The position numbers and the translations under genes were made by a program. From contig MU657206.1 in assembly GCA_026770575.1 (NCBI GenBank), positions 308,188-348,153 of the forward strand: a stretch of DNA of 39,966 nucleotides. The letters run 5' to 3'. Origin of the DNA: Pelagophyceae sp. CCMP2097. Its lineage: Eukaryota > Sar > Pelagophyceae. The notes under the pieces were generated by a model. The model did no database searches, was not told the DNA's origin, and worked only from the letters and a program-made list of their open reading frames with translations. Below, piece by piece: positions 27,819 to 36,616 of the stretch. Numbering within the stretch: position 1 is the stretch's first letter; each line of letters starts with the position of its first letter.

Positions 27819-28928
27819 ATGGACGGCGCCCCGCGGCGCGTCGAGCCGCGCCTCGAGCCCTCTGCCGCCCGCGCCGCCCGCGCGCGCCGCAGGGTGCTCG
27901 ACGTCCTCGAGCAGCGCGACCTGGTCACGCCCATCCTTCGGCTGGCGGCATCCACGCACGCGCTCCTCGTGACAAAGGTCGCCGCTCGAGATGCTCGGGA
28001 CGTGGTGGCGGCCGTGCGCAAACTTATCTGGCACGACCGCATCGTGAAGGGCACTGCCATCCTCGAGGGGCACTCCGACACCGTCACCAGCTGCGCGTTC
28101 TCGCCCGGCGGCGAGCGCCTCGTGACGGCCAGCGACGACGGGACGGCGCGGCTCTGGGACGCCCAGACGGGCGCGCTGCTGACGACGCTCCAGGGGCGCA
28201 CCCGCGCTGCCGTCAACAGCTGCGCGCTCTCGCCCGACGGCAAGCGCATCGTGACGGCGAGCGGCGTCGAGGCGTGGATCTGGAACGCCGAGTCGGGCGC
28301 GCTGCTGACGACGCTCGAGGGGCACACCGGCGAGGTCTATTACGGCGCGTTCTCCCCCGACGGCAAGCGCGTCGTGACGGCGGGCGACGACAAGACGGCG
28401 CGGCTCTGGGACGCCGAGACGGGCGCGCCGCAGTCGACGCTCGAGGGGCACACCAGCATCGTCGTGTGCTGCGCGTTCTCGCCCAACGGCACGCGCGTCG
28501 TGACGGCGAGCTGGGACGGCACGGCGCGGCTCTGGAACGCCGACACGGGCGCGCCGCTGTCGACGCTTGAGTTTCACGATTACGCCGTCACGAGCTGCGC
28601 GTTCTCGCCCGACGGCATGCGCGTCGTGACTGCGAGCTGGGACGAGACGGCGCGGCTCTGGGACGCCGAGACGGGCGCGCTGCAGTCGACGCTCGAGGGC
28701 CACACCGAGGAGGTTGCGAGCTGCGCGTTCTCGCCCGACGGTACGCGCGTCGTGACGGCGAGCAACGACAAGACGGCGCGGCTCTGGGACGCCGTGACGG
28801 GCGCGCTCCAGTCGACGCTCGAGGGGCACACCGGCGAGGTCTACAGCTGCGCGTTCTCGAGCGACGGCACGCGCGTCGCGACGGCGAGCGACGACAGGAC
28901 GGCACGGCTCTGGGACGCCACGCTCTAA
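27819..28928 (+). CDS. WD40 repeat protein with highly uniform blades
   Basis: 369 residues, one exon, ATG at 27819. A basic helical N-terminus (about 80 residues, including DVLEQRDLVTPILRLAAS) precedes seven WD repeats, enough for one closed seven-bladed propeller. Each repeat is 42 residues (126 bases, starting near 28059, 28185, 28311, 28437, 28563, 28689 and 28815) and reads LEGHT-x-x-V, CAFSPDGTRVVTAS, then TARLWDAETGA with few changes. Differences cluster at the same positions: the two residues after GHT, the two before CAF, and the residues around the Asp of the SxDxT turn. The second repeat is the most worn (GVEAWIWNAES). No enzymatic domain is attached; a protein-binding platform is the safe reading. 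The uniformity resembles fungal NWD/HET-type repeats, though no NACHT domain is present. Confidence 0.88.
   Translation: MDGAPRRVEPRLEPSAARAARARRRVLDVLEQRDLVTPILRLAASTHALLVTKVAARDARDVVAAVRKLIWHDRIVKGTAILEGHSDTVTSCAFSPGGERLVTASDDGTARLWDAQTGALLTTLQGRTRAAVNSCALSPDGKRIVTASGVEAWIWNAESGALLTTLEGHTGEVYYGAFSPDGKRVVTAGDDKTARLWDAETGAPQSTLEGHTSIVVCCAFSPNGTRVVTASWDGTARLWNADTGAPLSTLEFHDYAVTSCAFSPDGMRVVTASWDETARLWDAETGALQSTLEGHTEEVASCAFSPDGTRVVTASNDKTARLWDAVTGALQSTLEGHTGEVYSCAFSSDGTRVATASDDRTARLWDATL
28059..28928 (+). repeat. Seven 126-base tandem repeats
   Basis: Exact period of 126 bases, with DNA-level identity between units high enough that recent duplication or conversion is likely, especially among units 3, 4, 6 and 7. 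Confidence 0.88.
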
Positions 28929-29127
28929 TGTTGTGATTCGACCAACGCCGGCCTCACTCTCGCTGTCGGTCATCATAGCATGCGGGCAAGGGGGTCGCGT
29001 GCCCCGGGGCAAGGGTGTCGCTCAGCGGCATGCATGCATCGAGTGTTTCGAGGTCGTCCCGTGCCCGCGGTCCCGGCTCGGGCGGCGCCCCTGCGCCAGG
29101 CTGTGCGTTGGTGGCGTGCGAGGCGCG
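28929..29127. other. Convergent 3' intergenic region
   Basis: Short gap between the WD40 and CNBD genes, with a GCATGCATGCATCG run. No gene is seen. Confidence 0.4.
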
Positions 29128-31533
29128 TTAGTGTTCGGGGGCGGCGGGGGCGGGGGCCGCCGCGTCGGGTTGGGGGGCCGGCGTCGGCTGCTCGGGGGCT
29201 GCCGCGTTGAGCTGGCGGCCCGACTTCGACTGTTTCGCGAGCTTGGCGGCGGCCTCGACCTTGGCGGCGGCCTTGGCCGGTGCGCGTTCGAGGTCGCGCG
29301 CCTCGCCGTCCTTCTTCCGCGCTTTTACGATGTCAGCCTTCTTCTTGGGCACGTTGCGCGTGACCTTTAGACTGAGCTGCACGAGCGGCGGCGTGTCCGC
29401 GAGGACGCCGAGCATCGTGGACCGGCCGACGCGGCCCTGGCCGACGCTCTGCCGCGCCGCACCGCTGAGGCGGCCCGCGGCGGACTCGCCGTTGGCCTCC
29501 TCGCGCTGCGCAAAGTCGCGCAGGTCGGAAGCGACGTCCTGAAACTCCTCGTTGTCCTGGAACTCGTCGTCGTCGAAGTCCTCGTCAGCCTCCTCCTGGG
29601 CCTTGAAGTCGAGGAGAATGTCGGTGCAGCAGAGCTTTAGGAGGACGACGGCGTCGCTCCGCGCGACCACGGTAGCGCTGCGCAGCGCCAGGCCGTCCGC
29701 CTGGAGGCCGTTCTCGCCGAACGAGGCGCCGCGGCGGAGGCGCGCGACCTCGCGGCCAGCCAAAGTGCGCGGCACGAGCTGGCGGAAGACGTAGACGCCA
29801 TCGCGCAGCGCCCAGCCCTCGCCGTCCCCAGTCTGCGCGCAGTTGCCACCCGTGGAATCCACGAGGCTGTACGTCTCCGCCGCCGCGGCGTCCGGCTGCG
29901 CCTCGGCGCCCTCGAGGGTCTCGGCGGCGACCTGATCTTTGAGCGCGGCACCGGGTGCGGCGTGCGACTGCGCGTACGACGAGACGCGCGGCAGATTCTT
30001 CTTCGGTAAATGAGAAAACTCCTTCTCCCAGCGCGCCTCCTCGCCCTCCTTGGCCAGAAACGCCTGGCGCTCCTCGAGAATCTGCGCAATCGTCACCGCG
30101 GCCTCTGCCATCTTCTCGATCTTCCAGCGCGCGAGGTCCTGTTGCGGCCGGTCCTTGTTCTGCAAAACGTCAACCTCACCGTCGTAGAGGATGTAAAACG
30201 CATCGGCCTCATCGTCCTGCAGCATGACGACGTCGTCGCGCTCGTATCGCGCGACGGTGAGCGACTTTAGGAGAGTCTGCCGCGTCTCGGCGTCCAAATG
30301 CGCAAGAAACGGGTGCCATCCGACGGCGTCGTCGATGCGCTGCACGTCCTCCGCCGTGCGATTTGCTGCCGCCGTGCCGAGGCGCTGCAGCAGGTCCGCG
30401 TCCGACGCGCCGCCGAAGCCGCGCGCCTCGGCCGCCGCCGCGCCCGGGGCCGCGCTGCCGGCCATCATGTCGCCACCGTGGTCGCCGAGGAGGTCGGCGC
30501 GCAGCAGTTCGAAGACGACGGTCCTGTCGGCGGCGACGATGATCGTCGCCGACCGCTTGGCGTGGCCGGACGGGTCGAGGCCCGCCTCGCCGAAGGCGGC
30601 GCCGCGTTTAAGCACCGCCGTCCGCGAGCCCAGGACCTTTTCTCCCTCGTCGGCGAGGTGGCCGCGGTCCATGAACAAAGGCTTGCGGTCGCGCGCGCGC
30701 GGGTTGGCGCGCAGCTCGGCGAGCTTGCGCTCCTCGCCGGCCTTGTGGCAGTGCACAGCGACCTCGCCCTGGTAGACGACGAAGCACGATTCGGCGGCGT
30801 CGCCCTGGAGGAGGACGACCTGGGCGACGCTTAGGCGGACGCCGCGGAGGTGCTTGAACATCTTGCGGCGGAGCATGGGCCGGACGTCTGCGAAGACGTC
30901 GTGCCACGCACAGTGCTTCTCCACCAGCATCAAGTCGTCGTTATTGCGGTCCGCCGGCGCTTTATCCAACACCGCAAGCAGCTCGGCGTCGGCGGCGCCG
31001 AAGGTGGCCTTGTGGCCGCGCTTCTGCGCGGATACGGCGGTGTCGTCGTGGTCGCCCGAGACGAGGCGCTGGAGCTTCATGGCCCCTTCCACGCTGTTCG
31101 CCCCCGCCTCGCCGAGGAGCGAGGCGAGGTGCGTCTTCACGCGCTCGATGTTGCCGCCGACGTCGCGCCGTACACTTGACTCGCCATCGGCCATGCGCGA
31201 CACGGAATGCCGGCTCCGGCTCTTCTTCACGCCCGCCGCGCCGGAGGCGCCGGGCACCACCACGCGCCGCCCGGACCGCTTCGCCGGCTTGACGAGCTCC
31301 GAGCTCGACGCCGACGCCTTGAGCTCGGCCATTGGGCCGCTCGAGTTCGGCACGCTCGAGGCGGACCGACCGACTCGAGGGCCGCGCGCGTTTAGCCGAG
31401 GCGCGGAGTGGCCGGGGCGCGCGCGTCGATCGTCTGGGCGCTTCCACGGGCCGGGCGGACGAACGCGGGCCGAATCGTGGGGGGTGGTCGGGTCGGGACT
31501 CGATGGATGGAGCGCCTTCTTCTCGCTGCGCAT
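29128..31533 (-). CDS. Protein with two cyclic-nucleotide-binding domains
   Basis: Likely a cAMP/cGMP sensor, soluble (no membrane span seen). 801 residues without a clear intron from the ATG at 31533; an ATG at about 31333 (MAELKASASSS) is an alternative. The N-terminal 210 residues are basic/Ser-rich then helical. CNBD1 spans about 215-345: LSVAQVVLLQGDAAESCFVV, YQGEVAVH, and the phosphate cassette FGEAGLDPSGHAKRSATI with Glu and Arg kept. CNBD2 spans about 412-640: ARYERDDVVMLQDDEADAFY, ILYDGEVDV, then an insertion of roughly 115 residues before the cassette FGENGLQADGLALRSATV. Tandem CNBDs resemble the PKA regulatory subunit, but no RRxS/A inhibitor site or kinase domain is recognised. 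The C-terminus is Lys/Ala-rich. Both cassettes lack the common Ala-Leu pair, so ligand choice is open. Confidence 0.82.
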   Translation of the reverse strand: MRSEKKALHPSSPDPTTPHDSARVRPPGPWKRPDDRRARPGHSAPRLNARGPRVGRSASSVPNSSGPMAELKASASSSELVKPAKRSGRRVVVPGASGAAGVKKSRSRHSVSRMADGESSVRRDVGGNIERVKTHLASLLGEAGANSVEGAMKLQRLVSGDHDDTAVSAQKRGHKATFGAADAELLAVLDKAPADRNNDDLMLVEKHCAWHDVFADVRPMLRRKMFKHLRGVRLSVAQVVLLQGDAAESCFVVYQGEVAVHCHKAGEERKLAELRANPRARDRKPLFMDRGHLADEGEKVLGSRTAVLKRGAAFGEAGLDPSGHAKRSATIIVAADRTVVFELLRADLLGDHGGDMMAGSAAPGAAAAEARGFGGASDADLLQRLGTAAANRTAEDVQRIDDAVGWHPFLAHLDAETRQTLLKSLTVARYERDDVVMLQDDEADAFYILYDGEVDVLQNKDRPQQDLARWKIEKMAEAAVTIAQILEERQAFLAKEGEEARWEKEFSHLPKKNLPRVSSYAQSHAAPGAALKDQVAAETLEGAEAQPDAAAAETYSLVDSTGGNCAQTGDGEGWALRDGVYVFRQLVPRTLAGREVARLRRGASFGENGLQADGLALRSATVVARSDAVVLLKLCCTDILLDFKAQEEADEDFDDDEFQDNEEFQDVASDLRDFAQREEANGESAAGRLSGAARQSVGQGRVGRSTMLGVLADTPPLVQLSLKVTRNVPKKKADIVKARKKDGEARDLERAPAKAAAKVEAAAKLAKQSKSGRQLNAAAPEQPTPAPQPDAAAPAPAAPEH

Positions 31534-31759
31534 GCGCTAAACACATCTGCATTTTCAAATTTGACCTTCCTGGAAAATTTGAACGGAAACCCGGATCCTC
31601 CAACAGCAAGATGCCGTCGTCGAGGTTCAGGAGAAGAAGAGCGTTGCGTCCTCGTCAACGCACTTGCCCATTGGATTTGATGGGGAAGTCAGTTCCCCTT
31701 TGGGGAGTTGGGCATTGTTTATTTGGCGATTCCAGGTCGGCGACGGCGGCGGCGGGGTC
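31534..31759. promoter_or_regulatory. Divergent promoter, CNBD / RAP gene
   Basis: 226 bases between divergent ATGs. It includes an AT-richer patch (31540-31610) and TTGGATTTGATGGGG at 31672. No palindromic TACAATTGTA copy lies here. Confidence 0.4.
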
Positions 31760-34700
31760 ATGGCATCGCGGGGCCTGCTCGGTCGGCCGCTCGCTCGATT
31801 GCGCGACGTCGTTGCGGGCCGACCCGGCCGGGCAGTTTCGGTGCGCGCGTTTGGCGCCGCGGCCGCAGCGTCGCCGGATGCGTCATCGAAGAGGCCCCCG
31901 TCCAAGCCGTCGGCGGCGGCGTTTGCGCTGTCGCGCGGCGGCGACGGCGCGCGGCGGACGCGCGCAGCGGCGCCGACTCGAAGCCGCGTCGACCACGCCC
32001 TCGGCCTCGTCGTCAGCGGCATCCGCCTCGACGCGACGGTCGACCAAGTGCGCAAGGCGTCCGCGCCAGCGTCCTTCCCGCTTCGCGAAGGCCCGCGGCG
32101 GTTCGACCGCCGCGCTTAGGTTCTCGCGCGTGACGGCGGTCAAGGGCGTGGTGCTTCGCAAGGAGAGCGACGAGGCGAAAACGGCGCAGGCGCTCGTGAC
32201 CTTGTTCGCCACAGAGGAGGAGTACCAGGACGTCTGCTACGCGCTCGATGGCCACGACTCGGTGCTCGGCGAAAAGCTGCGGCTCCAGCTGCAGACGTTC
32301 AAGGGCGAGCGCGAGGGGCTCGAGATCGAGCTCGAGGCCCAGGTGTTCAAGTACAGAGGCGTCGCCCCCGCCGCAACCGAGGCGCGACCAGAGGCGGCGT
32401 TGGACGCGGCGGTCGATGACCCGGCCGCGCGGACGGACGCCGCGCCGGCGGAGAGGCCACTCGCGGAGGACGTTGAGGCGATCCCGGCCGAGGCGCCGGT
32501 GAAGCGGCGGCACAACCCGCCGACGGGCTTGATGGTGCGCGGCTTGCGGGCGGGCGTGACGGCGGACGAGGTGCGTACGGCGTTCGAGGCGGTGGCCGTG
32601 GTGCGCGACGTCGAAATGTTGTCGCCGAACAACAGCATCTTCGAAGCGTTCGTCACTCTCCGCGCGACGGACTCCGAGTTCGAGCAAGTGGCTGCGACCA
32701 TGGGCGCCTTTGCCGCGGGCGAGGGCATCGCCGGCGACCGCAAGCTGACTGTCGGGATCCGGCGCAAGTACAAGGACGAGCCGGAACACTTGGTGCAGGC
32801 GAAAAATGCGATCAAGATCAGCATGATCATGAATTCGACGGAGACGCCGTGGAAGCTCCTCACGTTCTGGGACGGGCGGCGCGCCGAGTTCTTGCCCCAG
32901 AACATGGCCGAGGCGATGTACCGCCTCGGCGCGCTGGCGCGGCCGCTGTCGCAGGACGAGAAAAAGTGGCTCTCCCAGCACCACCTCCTCGGCCAGTTCA
33001 TCGACGCCTGCGCCTACTCCGTGGAGATGGACCTGAAGCGCGTCGAAGCCGCCGAGGCCGGGGGGCCGGCGCACAAGCCGACGTGGTACGCGCGGCTCCT
33101 GTCCAACACGGCCTGGGGCCTCGTCCGCCTCGGCCGCGAGGGCGTGGTCAACGCGCCCAGACTCTACGACGCCATTGCGGCGGCGGCGCCGGGGAGGATC
33201 GCCGGGTTCAACCCGCAGGACATGTCGAACATGCTTTGGGCCTTTTCGTCCTGCGGCCACCGAGGCGAGTTCCACCAGCAGCTCTTCGAGGCGGTCGCGC
33301 TCGAGGCGCAGAAGCAGGTCCAGTGGTTCAACCACCAGGTCAGTCCTCTATGGTGCATCCGCCCGGTCGTAGGGCCGATGGCGTGACCCGGGATCCCCTT
33401 TAGGACTTTTCGAACATGGCATGGGCTTTCGCGACTGCGGGATTCCCGGCGCCGGCGTTGTTCGAGGCCATTGCGGAGACGTTGCCGAATCGCAAGGTGG
33501 ACTCTAAGCTGCAGCCGCAGTCGCTCTCCAACTTAGTTTGGGCTTTCGCCAAGTCGGACTGGTGCGACCAGGAGCCAGAGGGCCGCGAAAGCGCCGTCAA
33601 GCTCTTCGACCACGTCGCCAAAATGGTCTTGGAAGCGCCAGAGGGCAGCGCGGTGGCGCTGGGGTCTTTCAAGGCGCAGAACCTGGTGAATCTCGTCTGG
33701 GCCTTTGCGACGGAGCGCGTCCCCGCCGACGCTCTACTTGACGCAGCCGCGGAAGTGGCGCTGAGGAACCTCCGCTTCTTCAAGGAACAGGACATGGCAA
33801 ACCTCATTTGGGCGTACTGGATCCTCGGCAAGCCGCACACAAAGCTCTTCGAGGCGATGGCTTTAGAAGCCCCGAGACTCATGGCCGGCGCCGCGCCGCC
33901 GGGTCTAGTCTGCACCGCCCTCGCTTTACAAGAAGCGGGCGTGAAGACTCCCAAGTTTTTTGAAGCTGCAGCGGCGGACCTCTCCAAAAAGTGCGACCGC
34001 CTCCACTTCAAGGAGCTCTCGACGCTGGCGCGCGTCTACGCTTTGGCGGACCCACCCCTCCAAGTGTCCAAGGTGGCGCTGCTGACGCTCTTGCGCGCGA
34101 TTGGCAAGGCGGCGGTCTTCAAATTGAAGCAAGACGAGTCTCGCCTCAACGCAGACGCCGTCGAGCACCTCGTCTGCGCCTTTGCGAAATTCGGCGACGT
34201 CCGAAACCCAAAGCTTTTTGCAGCCCTCGCGGCCCGTTTGGATACTGGCCAGATGAGCCGCTTCCCGGCGAAGAACGTCGCCGCCGTCCTCGCCGCCTAC
34301 GCAGACTCGCAGCTCGCCGCCCCGAAACTCTTCGACCGCGGCGCGAGATACTTCACCACCCCGGCGCGGCGCCGCGGCCCGAAGACGGAGCGCCTCGCCG
34401 CGCTCTCGGCGCCGCAGCTGGCCACGCTGGCTGAAAACTTTGGAAACAAACTCGTCGAATCGCGGCCCCCGGGGGCATACGACGCGCCCCTCGACGTCGC
34501 CGCAGACGACGACGATGCCGAGGACGACGACGACGCCGACGCTTTAGAGGGCGCCGCCGACGCCGCGCAGGAAACCGCCGACGCCGCGGAGGAACGCGCC
34601 GCGCAGGCCCCTGCCGAGGGACGACGACCACCGCTTACGCCCATCGCGGCGTTTTTCGCGAATATGGCCGCAGTCGTGTCCCCGCGCATGCGGACGTACG

Positions 34701-35311
34701 ACTGGCATTCGCGTTGCCGCCTCGCGTGCGCGTTCGCGTCCGCGCCGGGCTGCGGCTCCGCGGCGCGCGCGCGCGTCTTCGATTCCGTCGCCAACGTTGA
34801 CGTTTCGAGTTTAGACGCGCCGGACAAAGCGCTGCTGTACCAGGTCCTCGTCTACATAAACGCCGACGGGCCGCGCGGCTCAGCGCTCCACTCGAAACTC
34901 GAGCCCGCGCGCGAATTGCTGCGCGAGGCCTACGTCGCATCGCTGCCCAAGCCGCAGCGCAAGGTCGTTTTGATGTCCGAGTCTTTAACGCGCAGCGGCT
35001 GGGTGCACGAGACGAACTTTGTCACGGACGAAGGCGTCTGCGTCGACATCGCGCAACCGTCCACAAAGACGGCAATCGAGTACGGCGACCCGTCGGCGTA
35101 CTTCGCCGACGCCGACAACGGCCTCCTCACGAACCAGCTCCAGCAAGCGCACGTGGCCAAGGAGCGCCTCCTCCACGCCGCGGGCTGGCGGCTCTTGCGC
35201 GTCTCCTACCGAGACTTCAAGGCGCTGCCGGAGCACAAGCTCGCCCACGACGACTACATGGTGTACCGCCTCGCAAAGCACGACAAAGATCCGCGAGCCG
35301 CGGCCGCATAA
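31760..35311 (+). CDS. RRM-RRM-repeat-RAP organelle RNA-binding protein
   Basis: Probable mitochondrial (or plastid) RNA-processing or translation factor. Exons 31760-32058, 32120-33338 and 33404-35311 join in frame to 1141 residues. The N-terminus (MASRGLLGRPLARLRDVVAG) is Arg-rich with almost no acidic residues, like a mitochondrial presequence. Two RRM-like domains follow: VSGIRLDATVDQVRKAFSRV (about 78-150, created by the first splice) and LMVRGLRAGVTADEVRTAF (about 235-320). Next come helical repeats with a recurring N(M/L)xWAFA core: NTAWGLVRLG, NMLWAFSSCG, NMAWAFATAG, NLVWAFAKSD, NLVWAFATER, NLIWAYWILG. The C-terminal RAP domain (about 1040-1130) has DEGVCVDIAQPSTKTAIEYG and KERLLHAAGWRLLRVSYRDF. 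The second intron splits neighbouring repeats (NHQ to DFSNMAWAF), so the two long open frames are one gene. An acidic Ala-rich insert lies at about 870-920. Confidence 0.87.
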
Positions 35312-35408
35312 CATCTCGGGGAAAGAAGCGCCTCGCCAGAGAACCCCCGTCGAGCTGAGAGAAGATCCTCCCGGTAGTCGCGCATATCCTCGTTGCGACA
35401 AGGGTGCT

Positions 35409-36476
35409 TTACGTGGCGAGGATGGCCCCCGGGACATCGTCTTCATCTTGGAGGAAGGATGAAACAGCGCGGACAAAGGCCTCCGCGGCGTCCGCACCCG
35501 AGAGCGCGTGGTCGCCGCCGGGGACGACGATCGAAAGCGCGCGCGGCGCGCCGCAGCGCCCGAGGCTCGCCGCGAGGCGCTGGCCGAGGACCTTGGCGTC
35601 GACGGAGGGGGGCATGTACTCGTCCATTTCCGAAAACGCCACGAGCGCCTTGACGCCACGCGGCCCGAACTGCGCAAAGTTGGCGTCGAGGGCGCCGTCG
35701 ACCAGGTCGGCGCTAAAGTAGTCGTCGCGGCCACCGGCGGCAAAGAGGTCCAGATAGCGCTGCGCCGTCATGGGCGCCCAGTGGGCCGCGCGCGGCAAAA
35801 ACGCCGCCGGATCAGCGCACGCGGCCGCGGCGGCGAGGAGAGTCGTGCGCTCGAACTGCTCCGCCGCGTCGTCCGTCTGGCGGTCGCTGACGCCCGCCTG
35901 GAAGATGACGTGCGAGAGCAGGTCGATCGTCCCCGGCGGCGCCGTGCGGACGACGTGCGCGGCGATCTGCGACCCCGTCGAGTGGCCGCAGATGGCGACG
36001 CGGCCGGCGCCGCGCGCCTGAAGCGCCGCCACGAGCGCGACGACGTCCTCGACGTCGTTGTCGAGCGACCTGCGGCGCCCAAAGGTCGCGGCGCTTCAGA
36101 GCGTTCTAGGGAGGCGCACCCGAAGCCAAACTGCATGTAGCTGGAGCGGAGCACCGGCTGTACGACGCTCCAGCCGCGCGCCTCGAGCGCGTTCGCCAGC
36201 CGCGGCACGTACCTGCGATCGGCGTCGGCCACGCGACGCCGCTGCGACACAGAACGTCTCCCTTTTGGCTCCTCCAACCGCCTCGCGAGTCCCCGTGTGG
36301 CTCCTCCGACCGCCTCGCGAGTCCACGCGGCGGACGCGGCGGCCGCGCTCGCAGGCGAGGAGGCCGTCTGAGAGGCCGCCGAGCTGGATCAGTTTCTTCG
36401 GTCCGTCCCCGGACTCAAAGGCCTGCAGGCCGCGCGCGTACTGGAACAGCGCGCCCCGCATCTCGCGATTCGACAT
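35409..36476 (-). CDS. DUF1749-type alpha/beta hydrolase
   Basis: Serine-hydrolase fold of unknown substrate. Exons in transcript order: 36476-36349, 36212-36120, 36069-35409, giving 293 residues; an in-frame ATG at 36530 is an alternative start. The order of motifs matches DUF1749: KLIQLGGLSDGLLA, YVPRLANALEARGWSVVQP, SSYMQFGFGSLDNDVEDV (made by the second splice), and the nucleophile elbow CGHSTGSQ. Later come LVAFSEMDEYMPP (acid region) and GGDHALSG (catalytic His). The first intron keeps ACEYVPRL only if the donor is GC (GCGCGG), making it a second GC-AG intron; both nearby GT donors are in the wrong phase. Family members in fungi and plants are about this length. It overlaps nothing; the SANT-RING gene lies upstream on the same strand. 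Confidence 0.85.
36213..36348 (-). other. Predicted GC-AG intron in DUF1749 gene
   Basis: Joining TGCGA to GTACGTG gives CEYVPRL, matching the family. The donor GCGCGG resembles the GC donor found in BUD31. Confidence 0.65.
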
Positions 36477-36534
36477 GCTGAGCGCGGAGCAGCTGCTGAT
36501 CGCGGAGGCGCAGAGCAAGCCGGGCCGCATTCAC

Positions 36535-36616
36535 TGGCACGGTCCGAGGCTTGGCCAATGATCACCGAACGAATCGCTGAAAAGAAAAGAAAGAAAGAAT
36601 CTTTTTAAAAAGATGG
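36535..36616 (-). promoter_or_regulatory. Promoter region of the DUF1749 gene with ATCATTGGCC
   Basis: In the leftward direction it reads GTGATCATTGGCCAAG at about 36565-36550, preceded by CTTTTCAGCGATTCG. The same core and the preceding TTTCAGCGA occur before the SANT-RING gene (39480-39520). ATTGG is the reverse of a CCAAT box. The region is also unusually purine-rich (AAAGAAAGAAAG) for this window. Confidence 0.45.

Noticed and set aside
32013..33335. Long minus-strand frame opposite the RAP gene
   Set aside because: Same composition effect; the plus strand carries the conserved RRM and repeat motifs.
31332..33386. Treating 31332-33386 and 33416-35311 as two genes
   Set aside because: The GTCAGT...TTTAG intron at 33339-33403 joins neighbouring helical repeats in frame, so they are one gene.
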